In this document: in pieces, positions 32,262-43,376 of the stretch
Position numbering within the stretch: the stretch's first letter is position 1
How the letters are laid out: each line of letters begins with the position of its first letter
Source: Helianthus annuus
Lineage: Eukaryota > Streptophyta > Magnoliopsida > Asterales > Asteraceae
Length of the DNA stretch: 64,000 nucleotides
NCBI RefSeq assembly: GCF_002127325.2
Contig: NC_035441.2
Location: forward strand, 156,455,122-156,519,121
Reading direction: 5' to 3'
Notes under the pieces: generated by a model
Seen by the model: only the letters and a program-made list of their open reading frames with translations
Told to the model about the DNA's origin: nothing
Databases searched by the model: none
Made by a program: the position numbers and the translations under genes

Positions 32262-33782
32262 TCTTTCCCGGGTTGTTTAGTTGTTGTTTCACAAAAGATT
32301 TTTTCGGTTTTGATAGAAACGCATTGTTGTTGACTTCTGAGATATCAATTTCCACAAGTTTGAAAACTTTTTCAACATTTTCCAAGTTCGCATTCTGAAT
32401 TGGGTACTCAAAATCAGTATATAGTTTGTCAGTTCCGGTCATTGTGTAAACCATAATGATCGAATCGTCATCCACAACTTTATCTGATTTTGTGATGAAC
32501 TTGTCTAGAAAGTTTCCATCATCTTCAGAATCTGAACTTGAATTCTCAAAATGAGTTTTGACAGTTTTGAAATCACTGTTATCACTTTCTTCATCCAACA
32601 CTTGGTCTACAACTGTTTTCACAAGTTGTGACTCGTTGTCAGTGTCAGACGGAGAGAATGTAACATCTATGTTCTCCGGTAATTCATTCTCCTCTATCCT
32701 CAATTTGAGGTTCAATGTCTCTTCCACCCCGTCTGGATACTTCTGAGTGTAATGATTCCACATTGGGGGTGGAACATTTTTGAAATCTGTTTGTTGAGGA
32801 ACAATCTGATCAATCACATATGACGATGAAAGATAACTGATCAGCTTTTTGTCAACTCTTTCTGTCTCAATACGCATCAGTTCAAGTTCCTTTTTTAAAG
32901 ATGCGATTGTGTCCAAATGAATGTTAATCGACGTTTGCTTGTCCATGACTGTAGCTTTAAGCAGATTAACAATTTTATCATTTTCTAAACTCTTAGTTTG
33001 AATCGCTTTAATTGATCGTGACAGAGTGTCATAAGCTTCTTTAACATCATTAAAATCAAATTTTAATTTGTCGTGAAACTTTTTCAACTCTTGAAACTGT
33101 TTGTCTTTTCAAGACAATCCATGCATGATTTTAAACAGTTTTCGCATGGTTTTTCAAGAATTTGATCAACTTTTTCAAAAACCTTTTCTTATTTGTCATT
33201 TTCACTTTCAGGTTTACCAAACTCTCCAGACTCAGACTTCTTTCCGGATTCGGACTCCACGTTTGCTGATTTTTCATCGGACTCTGACTTCTTTTTTACT
33301 GACACTGACTCTTGAGTTGCATCTTTGGTCTCATTGTTATCAGAAGATGTTTGAGATTGTTCTACCTCTTGCATCTTGACCATAAGAGCTTTGTCAGCTA
33401 TTTCTTTCAAGGTCTCTTCATTCATCTCTTTTGAAACATCAATGATCTCTTGAACCGGAGTTTTTTCAACTTCATACTGTGGGCAGAAACCTGTAGTCGG
33501 TTCACCAAAGAAACCTGCAAAAGAATCAAACACATGAGCTGGCATTATAGATTTAAATGAATTAACAATAACCTCCTGTTCAGCCTGATAATAATAGACC
33601 GCTGTTGCTGCCTCTTCGAGTTTAGGATGACTTTCTTCAGTCATCACTTCACTTACTTCTTCAACTTCAGAAACACATTCTGGCTCTTCAACAATTTCAG
33701 CCATCATTGCAAGACCATTTCCTGGAACATACTTATCCCAACTGAAACCTTCTGGAATCTTTTCATCATCTTGATTCACCAA
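32188..33782 (-). pseudogene. Copia 1 long coiled-coil gag extension
   Basis: Two frames, 33189-33782 (MVNQDDEKIPEGFSWDKYVP, then acidic, Val/Glu/Ser-rich) and 32188-33087 (KKFHDKLKFDFNDVKEAYDTL, heptad-like leucines, then acidic Ser/Asp-rich). They lie between the first and second zinc knuckles. A frameshift region near 33088-33188 separates them. Long Gag extensions of this kind are seen in some plant copia lineages. No catalytic motif is seen; the coiled coil would be expected to help particle assembly. Confidence 0.65.
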
Positions 33783-33893
33783 AAGAGCTTTTTCTTTGGA
33801 TGGACTGTTCTCGATTTGAGGTCTTAGATTGAATGGTGTTTGACTGTTTTTGTGATAGATGGCCTGTCGATAGTAATCATTGTCGAATGGATT

Positions 33894-35224
33894 CTAATGG
33901 TTGTTAACTTCTTTGTTCGGACATTCACGCTTGAAGTGTCCCTTCTCTTTACACTTGAAGCAAGTAACCTTCGATTTGTCGAATCCAAGTTTACAATCAG
34001 GACCTAAGAGACTATTTATTCCCGTGATTTTCATGAACCTCTGAGCTCTTCTTACAAGACTAGCCATACCCCATTTTATGTCAATGAGCTCCATTTCCTC
34101 GGGATCTATTTGATCGTAATCTTCTTTCGTCATATCAGGATTACCAATTCGTCCTGCTACTAGACTCTCGTAGGATTCAAATACAGAACCTAGAAGTACT
34201 ATATGCTGCTTTGCTGCTGTCTCTGTAAAATCTTGACCATTTTTGATATTTACAGCAATGTTGCACATTATCCCATGACTATAACTCTGATTGTTTGAAC
34301 CTGAAGAACTTTGAGAAGAAAACAGTTCTTGAGAACTTTGAACCTTAGGATTTGGTTCATAATTTGAAAACGGTGAAAAATTGTTTCCCGATGAAGAACT
34401 TTGAGGTACTCCTGATGAAGAATCTGCGCTGAATGCCGTTTGAATTTTCGAACTCGGAGTAGATGTGGCAGATGAGCTTCCTTTGTAGTAAAGTTGAACA
34501 TCTTGCTGTATGTTTGCAGATTTCATTTTACTCATCTTCCGCGTTTCAAGCTCTTGACCTTCAAATCTCTCAATAAATGTACTCAAATTGAAACCAATGT
34601 ATTCCAAGTTGTTCTTCAAAACCATTAAGAACGTCCCCCCACACTTCTTCTGGTAATGCGTCAGCCAACTTATCAACCAACTCTTCGTCTCTTTAGACAG
34701 TACCTCTCAATCAATTCTTTCATTGATTCTCCATTTATAGCAGTAAAGATGTCGAATTCTTTTTTTAGCAGTGCCTTTTTGCTTTTGATCATTGCAGCAC
34801 TTCCAAGAAATTTCAGTTTAAGAGCGTTCCAAATAGACTATGCGTCATCCTGATGCTGTAACAATACCAGAATATCTTCCTTAATTGCCTGTTGTAATAT
34901 ACTGACCATCTTCTTCTCGGCTTTAAAATGTTCTTGTTCATCCGGAGTTAACGAGTGAATTGTTTTTGCAATACCAGCATCATTTTTAGGAACAACATAT
35001 TCCGTTTCAATTTTTAGCCAACACTCAAAGTGATTTGCCTGAACCCATGTTCAAAATATATCTTGCCACCCCGAATAATCTTCAATGTTGAGCAGTTTCG
35101 GTGGTTTTTGCATCGTGCCCAGCTCGTTTTCCATATTCATATTCATATTCTGGACTATACTTGTCGGAGATTGAACAGGTATACCACTTCCGAAGAACGC
35201 ATTGTAAAACTCTTGGTTGTCCAT
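33894..35224 (-). pseudogene. gag: Copia 1 gag N-terminus, UBN2-like core and first zinc knuckle
   Basis: Starts at ATG 35224 (MDNQEFYNAFFGSGIP, then PKLLNIEDYSGW), the typical opening of plant copia Gag. The frame is broken near 35050, with recognisable WLKIETEYVV and EQEHFKAEKKM segments in between. It resumes as NNLEYIGFNLSTFIERFEGQELE, a Ser-rich stretch, and the CCHC knuckle CFKCKEKGHFKREC near the end. It lies just inside the 5' LTR and PBS. Confidence 0.82.
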
Positions 35225-35793
35225 TTTATACTTTGAAAAAGTTTTCGGAAAAATTTTTAAGTTTTGAAAACTTATACTTTCAAGCGAACTGACTTCCACA
35301 CGATTTGGACTTTCACACGAACTGACTTTCAAACGGACTGAAGGTTTCAAGCGACCTGAACAATTCACTTCGTGCGAAGTGATATCAATTGGTTAAAAGT
35401 TTCAATTCGTGCGAACTGAGGAGTCTCACACGACCTGGACACTCACTTCGTGCGAGCTGGTCAGATGGTTTGAACTTTTCACGCGATCAGGTCCAACTCG
35501 TGCGAGCTGGACAAGATTTCCACACGATCTGGTAACAACTCAAACGATCTGGATCATTTCGTACGAACTGAGCATCATTTTTACACGAGGTGAAGTTTTT
35601 GACACTTTTTGATCAGTTTTAGTGTGAATTATGGTCTGTAACTTTGAAGGATTGATTAAAATGGTGTTTTACACGTTATGTCCAAAATTCAGTCCATTTT
35701 GTCCGTGAATTCGTCCAAATATCCAAGAAAGAGTAGAAGTAGAGAGTTCTAAACCATTCAAAACACTGATTCAACTGATTTGACTCATCCTGA
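35225..35793 (-). repeat. Copia 1 leader with TTCGTGCGAA inverted-repeat array
   Basis: Between PBS and gag start, many TTCGTGCGA-type words occur between 35330 and 35590. One is the perfect inverted repeat CACTTCG-TG-CGAAGTG at 35366-35381. The motif is the one seen upstream of the LTR TATA box (26150-26245, 36051-36146), here with a different outer pair. Confidence 0.65.
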
Positions 35794-35805
35794 GCTCTGA
35801 TACCA
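35794..35805 (-). other. Copia 1 primer-binding site
   Basis: GCTCTGATACCA on the plus strand gives TGGTATCAGAGC on the element strand, two bases inside the 5' LTR; initiator tRNA-Met type. Confidence 0.9.
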
Positions 35806-35807
35806 CT

Positions 35808-36238
35808 TGTAGGATCGAGATTCGATCAATACGAGTCGTTCTGAGTCAAATATAGGTTGCTAGAATGGCGGAAACAATCTAGTTACCTTGAATCGGTGTT
35901 AGAATAGGAGTAGAAGCAGAGAAATACACTTTAAACAGGTTTTCCATTCATATAAAATGTTTTTACTTTCAGAGAATCCGGCAGCACTTCGTGACAGATT
36001 TCACCAGAATGTTACAAATGAAAAACCCAACACCCCTATTTATAGGGTTTCCAGTTCGCACAGGGTAACACAACCCACTTCGCATGAACTGACATGTTCC
36101 AGTTCGTGCGAACTGACACTAAATCTTCACTTCATGCGAACTGGACATAATACATATAAAACTTAACTTTTTGACCTATTACACGCATTTGACACGACCT
36201 AGACTGATGACGTAGGCGATAGACATTGTGCACCAACA
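35808..36238 (-). mobile_element. Copia 1 5' LTR
   Basis: 431 bases, same length as the 3' LTR. Outer edge (minus start) TGTTGGTGCACAATG, inner edge CGATCCTACA. The minus-strand TATA lies at 36036-36045, with CAGTTCG-TG-CGAACTG at 36099-36114 just upstream on that strand. Confidence 0.93.
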
Positions 36239-37034
36239 ACAATATTCCTTGAAGTCTACTTTCAAAGTCACGAGCTTCCAAGGCTATCATTAGATAGTAA
36301 GCAAAACTCAAATTGGAATTCCATGAACGGGCCAGGAAGCGAGCCAGGAAGTAATAAAAGACCGTCATCAGGTGTCGTGGCTCGGTTAATGGGTCTGGAT
36401 AGTTTAACAGACTCTGTTTGTGAAGTTGACTCTTTGAAGATTAAACAGAATGTGAGTGACCAACCGCTTTCAAATTATCCAAGGGTGCACTCAAGGATTA
36501 GACCAGCTTTGCAGCAGTATGAAGGCAGTGAACGGGCCAGAAAACCTTCTGTTTATGGCGAGATGGAGAAAATGTTGAATGAACTCAAGTTTAACACATC
36601 AGGGAAGGATCTCAGAGCACTTAAACAGATACTTAAAGCAATTCAAATGAACAAAACAGGGGTGAAGAACCAAGAGCAGTCTTCGGACATACAGAGGCTC
36701 GACCAACCATGTTCAGCGACGGTCAAGGGGGCTAGTTCACCAAACAGACTTAAACTCGTGAACTGGGTCATAAAACCGGCCAACATGACTTCAGAACCTA
36801 AGATGTTAACAAGTCATCATGATGCTAACCATACGCGTCGAAAGCAGGTGAACAATAGAACTCCAACGAACATGAAGGCAACTGATAGAACGTCGAGCCC
36901 AAGGCAGCAAAAAGTCAAAGAATAACGGGCCATCATCTAATTCGAGCCAAATTAAAAAGCAATCCAATTTGAAGACCAAACACCCAAGAATCAAGCCTAT
37001 TAAACCAATGCAAAACAATGAGCAATGATCTAAG
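36239..37034 (+). pseudogene. LONGIFOLIA/TRM-like gene relic, segment 2
   Basis: After the TSD the reading continues SLKSTFK. A one-base shift then gives HELPRLSLDSKQNS and the long frame 36323-36925, with KRPSSGVVARLMGLDSL, the conserved M3-like motif of LONGIFOLIA/TRM proteins. A basic SRIRPALQQYEGSERARKPS stretch, EMEKMLNELKF and KDLRALKQILKAIQ follow. Another shift near 36920 gives NGPSSNSSQIKKQSN, as expected from the family. Both shifts and the earlier stop mark it as a pseudogene. The segment ends at the MITE at 37035. An intact paralogue elsewhere in the genome is likely. Confidence 0.78.
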
Positions 37035-37693
37035 TAGGGATCGCAATGGGTCGGGTTTGGGTCGGGTATTGGTAATCTCATACCCATACCCGCTTGTAAA
37101 ATCGTGTCCCATATCCTACCCGCCGGGTATCGGGTATACCCGCGAGTATCGGGTATACCCACTGATTTGTTAAAATATTTACGTTGGGGTTTCCAAATAC
37201 ATTTTTTTACAATTATAATTATTATACATTTAATTTATACAATAACTATTATAAATTAAAAATGTACATTACATAATATAAGTTTTATCATAAATTAATA
37301 ATAACTTTATAATTCTTATACACTTATATCTATATACTTCACAACATAAAAAATATAAATACTATTATCAAATACATATACTAAAAGGAAATTTAATTTT
37401 TCACATTATGAACATACTAAAATAAATCACTAATAGACAAGGGTTAATGGAAAATAAAAATATAAATTAAAAAATCCGGGTATATGATCGGGTATATAGC
37501 TCGGGTAAACGGGTATGTGGTTTCGGGTAATCGGGTCGGGTATCACCTAATCCCATACCCGACCCATACCCGCTAAAATTTTTAAAACTATTCCCATACC
37601 CGGCCCATTACCCGTCGGGTATCGGGTTTACCCGTCCCATTTGTGTCGGGTTTCGGGTATACCCATCGGGCTTGGGTATTTTTGCCATCCCTA
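37035..37693. mobile_element. hAT-type MITE in the LONGIFOLIA-like relic
   Basis: 659 bases flanked by the 8-bp duplication GATCTAAG (37027-37034 and 37694-37701). Ends TAGGGATCGCAA and (inverted) TAGGGATGGCAA. Both flanks carry many GGGTCGGGTA / TACCCGAC repeats, and the middle is very AT-rich and non-coding. The 8-bp duplication and inverted ends fit hAT. Confidence 0.9.
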
Positions 37694-37920
37694 GATCTAA
37701 GTGCACTCCTGACTCAGTTCTTGATGCATTTTTCATAGAAGACACACCATCTCCAATAAAGAATAAATGAAATGACAATTTACGCGATGATCAGACCGAA
37801 TGGATGAACAATACAGAGGCAGAGCATGCGAAATTAGAAAACAGAGCTCATGTCATTAACAAACTAAATCATCAAACCCCATGGGTGAAACACTGGTATA
37901 TCAATGCAAAACCACAATAA
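37694..37920 (+). pseudogene. LONGIFOLIA/TRM-like gene relic, segment 3
   Basis: Resumes after the MITE with PDSVLDAFFIEDTPSPIKNK, matching the conserved SVLDA...SPSP block of this family. After a TGA at 37767-37769 the same frame continues NDNLRDDQTEWMNNTEAEHAK and a VINKLNH segment. It fades out at a stop near 37920; the C-terminal DUF4378 region is not present in the window. Confidence 0.65.
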
Positions 37921-38278
37921 TTTGTTTTCCATGTAGAACACTGAATGAATGTATCCCCTGCTAATAAAGGTGTAACATATGATAATACAAACTAGAATGT
38001 TAGTTTAACTACTTCGTGTAAACAATCATTTGATTTGTGGTAAGAGGTTCATTATTAAATGTTATTATTATGTACACTTTCAGTTAGTTTGGTTATCAAA
38101 TTCGTTGGAAAGGAAGGTTTGTTATCAAATAATATTCGGGCTCAGCCGCGCTCAAACACCCCATGAAGGCTCGTTGTCCTATAAAGTTGAGCTCGAGCTA
38201 GCCTATTTTCTCAATTGAGCATTGTCTAAACTAATCTCCGCTTTAACTAGGGGTGTGAATTTCGGACTCACATGAACC
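37921..38278. other. non-coding stretch
   Basis: AT-rich, no gene or element ends that I can defend. A GGGCTCAGCCGCGCTC...GAGCTCGAGC stretch near 38130-38200 looks like the edge of a degraded transposon. Confidence 0.4.
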
Positions 38279-38281
38279 TAA

Positions 38282-39351
38282 GGGGACCCGGGGCATTATC
38301 GGCTTGTTGAGTAGGTACCCTCTACCCGCACCCAAACACCGCCGCTGGTGGTGCGGGTATGGGTTGGGTCAGATACTTACCGCTTGGTTTGTGTGTGTTG
38401 TTTGTTTTTTTTTCAATTTCTTGACCGTTCAATGGTCAAATTCCTTTTTTATTTTATTATTTTTTTAAAACTTTACCCCACTATAAATATATACACTTCT
38501 CAAACCATCTTTCTAACAAATACCTAACCATAAATACACTCTCAAATACCTTAAAAAAATGGCTAGACGACCGTAGAACGTAGATGATGAAGTAGCCTTG
38601 GTCAACGCTTGGATCCATGTGACCGATACCATGCGAGGAAACGTTCAATTTAGTGTAGCCTTATTTAAAGAATTTTGTCAACTTGTAGGTGAAACCAATC
38701 GCACTATGGACCAAGTTAGCTCAAAGTGGCATGTTATTTTCAATGAGGTTAGCAAATTTCATCAAGCCTATAACGTGATGATGGCCAATGATTACGGCTT
38801 AATGCAGGTGCAAAGAATTTCCCAGGCCAATCATGAATACCAGATTAGATTCAACAGAATTTTTGCTTCCTTCGAACCTTGGCGATCACTAAGAAACCTT
38901 CACCATATGCTAGAACCACTTGTGCATCAGGATACCGACTCCGACGGTTATTCAGACGGTCATGATTAGTTTATTTCTCTAGTTTATTTACGTTTATTTC
39001 TCTTAAGTTTGTTTACGTTTAATTAGTTAGTTTGTTTAAGTTTTACTTTTTAGTTAGTGTCCGTTTAATTATGTAGTTTATCCACGTTTAATTATTACAA
39101 TGTATGCTTGTTAATTTTAATTATGCATTTTGATATTTTTATTCATGTAAGTTTTATATAATTTTGTGTTTTTAATATTTTATATTCATGTGATATATTT
39201 ATTTGTGTTAAAAAAAAAGAAAAAAGAAAGAGGTTAACCTGGTTTAAATGTTGCCACTAAATTTGGTAGGAGAGGGTAATAGATGGTATAAGTGACGTGG
39301 CGAAAGGAGATTGGTGGAACTTAGGGTAAGGGTTAAGTGCCCCTTCCCCCC
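38282..39351 (+). mobile_element. Harbinger-type element carrying only the Myb-like ORF
   Basis: 1070 bases flanked by TAA (38279-38281 and 39352-39354). Imperfect inverted ends: GGGGACCCGGGGCATTATCG on the left, and GGGGGGAAGGGGCACTTAAC from the right end inverted. The only ORF is the Myb/SANT-like accessory protein; no transposase. The ends differ from those of the 23402-25240 element, so it is another family. Confidence 0.75.
38559..38969 (+). pseudogene. Harbinger Myb/SANT-like accessory protein, early stop
   Basis: From ATG 38559 (MARRP) a TAG at codon 6 is followed in frame by DDEVALVNAWIHVTDTMRG, the typical trihelix/SANT start with its first conserved Trp. FSVALFKEFCQLV follows, then RTMDQVSSKWHVIFNEVSKFHQAYN, which resembles the central Myb-like helix-turn-helix of PIF/Pong ORF1 proteins. 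An acidic tail ends DTDSDGYSDGHD. In PIF/Pong elements this protein binds the element ends and works with the transposase. A copy starting after the stop would be nearly full length. Confidence 0.8.
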
Positions 39352-39354
39352 TAA

Positions 39355-41452
39355 TATGAAATTCACAAGTTTTGATTCGGTCTAAACATGTTCTTGTGAG
39401 TTTAATGCTAAACCCGCAAACATGTTTAGCTAAATGTGTTTTATTATGTTTAAATTTAACACTTTAAAAACAAGTCGGCATAGTTTAAACACAATTATTT
39501 AAAAAATAAATGGTAAATATAATTTTAGAATTGCAAAGTATTAATATGGAAAAAAAAGTTAAATATATATTTTCCTTTGTGTTAAACGACTCGTGTTTGT
39601 GTTAACAAGCTAATGCAAGTGTCATGTTCGGGTTCATATAAAATTTCTGGATAGGTGTTGAGTTCAACCAACAAACCAACTAGTGAAGATGACCCATTTA
39701 GCAGCCCTTGCTATTAATTTTATTTTTTGCATCTTTGGGTATGACCTTAAGCTAAGGCATATTTCATTTATAAAGGTTGAACAAAATTCTACATAAATTC
39801 AGGTTTCCCAAAGAAAATAAATATTAAATGTATGTAGAACTTTCTTTAAAAAGTTACATAGAGTTTTGAGATACTATTTTGTAGCCATTGGATCACTTAT
39901 AAATTCTACCATCAATTTAAAATGTGAAGCGGTATAAAGAGGGGGACCTCACTTGCCAGAATATCCTTTAAGTGTAAATTATGATAGTGGGATTCACCAA
40001 TGCTATACAGCGGGCTTTTCGTTAATATCATTTTGGTTTGGTACACTAAGATACGGGTACTTAGTGTAGCAACCAAAAAAAGATATGCTATGAGAATATC
40101 CACACCTTTTTGGATCGAATAAAAAAAAAAAACAAATGCCGATATCGGTACCGACGTTGTTGTTCGTTGTTCGCCGCTGTAAGTTCGGCACTACAATATT
40201 AAAAAAAATACTTTATTGCAAACACAACTCTATTTTTTAAAAAATTTCGTAACAACACATCGGAACAACCATAAAAACAAATGAATATGGTACCAACACC
40301 AACGTTATGTTGACGGTATCGGTTCGGTTCCTCGCAATATAGAAAAAAATCAACTATATTTGGCTCGTTTGAATTAAACTTTAATCGAATTGTAGATAAA
40401 AATAAAACCGTCGAAATGGTATTTTCGGAATCATATAATATGTCATAATACTAAACTAACGAATCAAGATAGACTGGTCATTTTATATATAACATATAAA
40501 GTAAACTGTGAGGTAGCTTTGATAATACATACGTTTGTGTTTCAATAAATGTATTTCTAGACGTGGATAAAATTAGCACGTCGTAACGACTTATTTGGAA
40601 TTTTATAAAATACCATATCTTAAAAGCTATAAAAATTAAAAGTGCTTATAATAATAAAATAATAAACAAATTAAAAAAATTAAACTCACTGTTCATGGTC
40701 TTTCAACCAGTTCCATTAGCGGTACCAAAAAATTATCTATTGTGACAGGAAATGAAGTTCAACCAACCTTTCTCCTCGTTTATTACCAGATTAGTTCTAA
40801 AGCCTTTTAAACCAAATTATTTTGACATTAAATTAAGTCGATGAAATTCTTCATAATGACCACATAGTGATCAATATAGAATGGATAAGTCCGACATCCC
40901 TGTGTGTCCTTACAGATCTTGATCAAGATCTAGCAAGTGTTAGAGTTCCACGCAAGGATGACAATACAAGTCGTTTTATTCAGAACTTTCTCAATTAATG
41001 CCAAAATACTTTGTTGCGTTGCAACAGTTACGATGCCCACCTTCAATTTTTTCGAGACAAGTCAAAGACTACCACCCACGGTCCTGACACATTTGACATT
41101 GGCTATTGCGAGTTTTGCCATGTGGTTTGACCCTCGTATATTGGTGACAAAGATTAGTCAAAACGAGAAGAAGAAAAAAGTTAGATAAAGCATACCTGTA
41201 ATATCCACATATTTTCGTTCATTGTAACATGTATTTCATTTCAAAACTTGTAATCGTTGATGTTTCGGATCAATAAAATTTCTTGGAAGACTTACATACT
41301 ATTGTTTTTAATTATTTTACATTCTTACATATGCTTACATATACAAAAACATGATTAATTACGAGATTTTAGCTTAAAATAACAATAAAATCAAACTCAG
41401 TGGGTCGAATGGGTCTTCTAGTCTTCAGTCTCTGGCTTTTATTGACCTTGAT
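39355..41452. other. AT-rich non-coding region
   Basis: Two kb with no supported gene. The largest frame (40937-41188) has no recognised motif and no splice or promoter context. Stretches near 40130-40200 and 40290-40345 contain GGTACCGACGTTG-like and GGTATCGGTTCGGTTCC words, as in degraded plant MITEs, but I could not define ends. Confidence 0.5.
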
Positions 41453-41910
41453 TGTTGAATTATTGACCAACATGGTGGTGCAGTTTGTGTGTCCGATGCT
41501 GTTCGAATAGATTACTTATAATTTTATGCTGATAATGTAATAGTTAGTGAAACGGTCAAACGAATGTGTATTGACCCGCTCGCTTGAAGTGGTAAAACGA
41601 GAGGGTTATATGTTTGACCGTGTGTGTTTGCTAGACAAGTGGGTGTGGGTATAAATACCAACCCCTTGTTCATTTGCAAATTGAGAGAGTTCTCAGAGAG
41701 TTTGAGATGAGGTTTTAGTGTTTGGGGGAGAGATCACCACTTGGTCTCTCCCCAGATGTATACTCCTTTGGTATTGTTCGGTTATCTTGTAATCGGGCCG
41801 CTTTGTAATGTTATACAACCGGACTAATACAAAGAAGTTGTCTCTAATCTCTCCGTCTTGAACATAATCACTCACTAATCACGGTTTCGGTCTGAAATCA
41901 CGAACCTACA
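41453..41910 (+). mobile_element. Copia 3 5' LTR
   Basis: Starts TGTTGAATTATTG and ends CACGAACCTACA, followed after two bases by the initiator tRNA-Met PBS (41913-41925). A TATA box (GTATAAATACC) lies near 41651. The preceding five bases are TTGAT, the putative target duplication. Length (458 bp) and ends are copia-like. The element is cut by Copia 2 at 43006, so its coding part is beyond the nest. Confidence 0.82.
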
Positions 41911-41912
41911 AT

Positions 41913-41925
41913 TGGTATCAGAGCC
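41913..41925 (+). other. Copia 3 primer-binding site
   Basis: TGGTATCAGAGCC, two bases after the LTR end. Confidence 0.92.
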
Positions 41926-43005
41926 ATGGTACCCGCTTTAGTAAATCTAACCGTTTGCTAAATCACATGTGCTCTAGATCTGTGATTCTTGTGATTTTTG
42001 TTCAAGATGTAAAAATGGTGAAAATAAGAAAAACCCAGATCTGGACCGTAATATGCGGGTCTAGATGAAACAGACCATACACAAGAGTTGGGTTTTATGT
42101 TTTACACCAAGTATTTCAAGTTTTCATCATCAAATATCATGTTTTGAAGGTTTTTCATTAAGATCTGTGAATGAACAGTTGCTGTTTTCTTAAGGTGAGT
42201 GTGGCGACTGTTAGAGAAGATAGGGTTTCTTTAGATCTGGACCCAAAAGTGACCAGCGAAGACCCCTCCTTGGCGAAGACTCCCCAACGAACCCTCTATG
42301 CTGTGAAAGAAGACTCCATGTTAATTTCAACCAAGAATCAATGTCGAACATCTCATTTGTGACGAACAATCCATCTCGACGAAGAGTCTTGATATGAGCG
42401 AAGACTCCTTCTCGATGAACAATGGATTCCTCCTCCTCGACGAACAGTGGATTCCTCCTCTCCGACGAACAGTGACTCTTCGCCGGCTTGGATTCTTCTT
42501 CGGCCACTTAACTCTCCGTCGACTGTGGAGACGAACAGATCAAACTTTGAGTCTTCGTCAGCCCCACTGTTTGTCGGACCTTAACAGTGTTCGTCGGGCC
42601 TATTGAGTCTTCGTCGGCCGTTAAATCTTCGTGGCACACATGAGTCTTCGTAGGCCTTTGACTCTTCGTGGCCCACATGAGTATTCGTCAGTCATCTTAA
42701 GTCTTCGTCGTCTCTATTGTTCGTATTGGGTTCTGGTTCTGCAATGAAGAAATCCCAATTAAGTCTTCATCGACCCCTGTGATTCTTCGTTGACCTCATG
42801 TTGCCGAATAATCCCTCAACGAAGAATCAGGTGCAGAATCAAGCTCAGGTCATTCTTCGTTGCTATGACTATTCGCTGGTGATGTTTGTTTCAGTGACTC
42901 GTCATCTCCATTTTGTGGAGGTGGGTATCGAAGAAGGAGAAGAAGACAGACAAAGGTTAGGTGATGGCGGCTGAATATCGCAGAGAGGATGGGAAATGAA
43001 AGTAG
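41926..43005 (+). repeat. Copia 3 leader with GAGTCTTCGTCGG motif array
   Basis: No gag frame is visible in the first 1.1 kb. From 42235 to 42860 the motif TCTTCGTCGG, or its complement GACGAAGA, recurs about 20 times. In the first half the complement orientation dominates (GCGAAGACTCC, CGACGAAC); in the second half the direct one (GAGTCTTCGTCGGCC). The overlapping ORFs (42171-42362, 42211-42507, 42394-42606) are a by-product of the repeats. Copia 2 begins at 43006. Confidence 0.65.
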
Positions 43006-43376
43006 TGTTGGATCGATGTGTGACCCGAATGAGTCGACCAGAAGAGTTTTTAGTCCATATCAAAGGTGGAATCAGTGATATAAACTTGATTACAGCTTGA
43101 TTCTCCTTAATTCACTTGATTTTATTGATTTCAAAGCTTTACAGATCGTTTGACAAATCGGCAGCACCTCGGCTCTGAAATCCGAATCGTTACAAATGAT
43201 AACCGTGCTCAGCTATTTATAGAGTGTTCATTTCGTACGAAACAAGCATTGCCCATTTCGTGCGAAATGACCTCTTCACATACAAAACCTACTTTTCCGT
43301 ATACTGAGATCTGGTTTATCCTTTCTAGACACAAGACTCAATAAAGATGAAGTTAACAGACATTTATGCACCAACA
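43006..43376 (-). mobile_element. Copia 2 3' LTR
   Basis: 371 bases from TGTTGGATCG to GCACCAACA, followed by the purine-rich CTCCCCCTTGGA. The minus-strand TATA is at 43213-43221 (CTATTTATAG). Directly upstream of it on the minus strand are TTTCGTACGAAA (43230-43241) and CATTTCG-TG-CGAAATG (43254-43269). It is diverged from Copia 1's LTR but has the same layout. Confidence 0.88.

Larger units (their letters stand above)
25906..36238 (-). mobile_element. Copia 1: gag-rich non-autonomous Ty1/copia element
   Basis: 10,333 bases with 431-bp LTRs at both ends, TSD ACAAT (25901-25905 and 36239-36243), PBS at 35794 and polypurine tract at 26337. It encodes, right to left, gag, a long coiled-coil linker, a second zinc knuckle, a protease remnant and a GAG-pre-integrase segment. 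Then coding stops: no integrase core, RT or RNase H is present. The LTRs differ at about 14 of 431 positions by eye, so the element is older than E1. A solo LTR (28783-31318) sits between the protease and the GAG-pre-integrase segment. Confidence 0.93.

Noticed and set aside
31526..32746. Plus-strand Ser-rich ORFs
   Set aside because: Shadows of the minus-strand Copia 1 gag/protease frames.
37035..37693. Telomere-like or minisatellite GGGTCGGGTA repeats
   Set aside because: The repeats are confined to the two flanks of one element with 8-bp duplications, as usual for this kind of hAT MITE.
38210..39720. A larger hAT-like MITE around the second Harbinger element (AGGGGTGTGAAT ... CAGCCCTTGCT)
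   Set aside because: The ends match only loosely and no 8-bp duplication was found.
40937..41188. 83-codon ORF in the AT-rich region
   Set aside because: No motif recognised, no upstream promoter or splice context, length compatible with chance.
42171..42606. Overlapping ORFs on both strands in the Copia 3 leader
   Set aside because: Frames arise from the TCTTCGTCGG repeats and none resembles gag.
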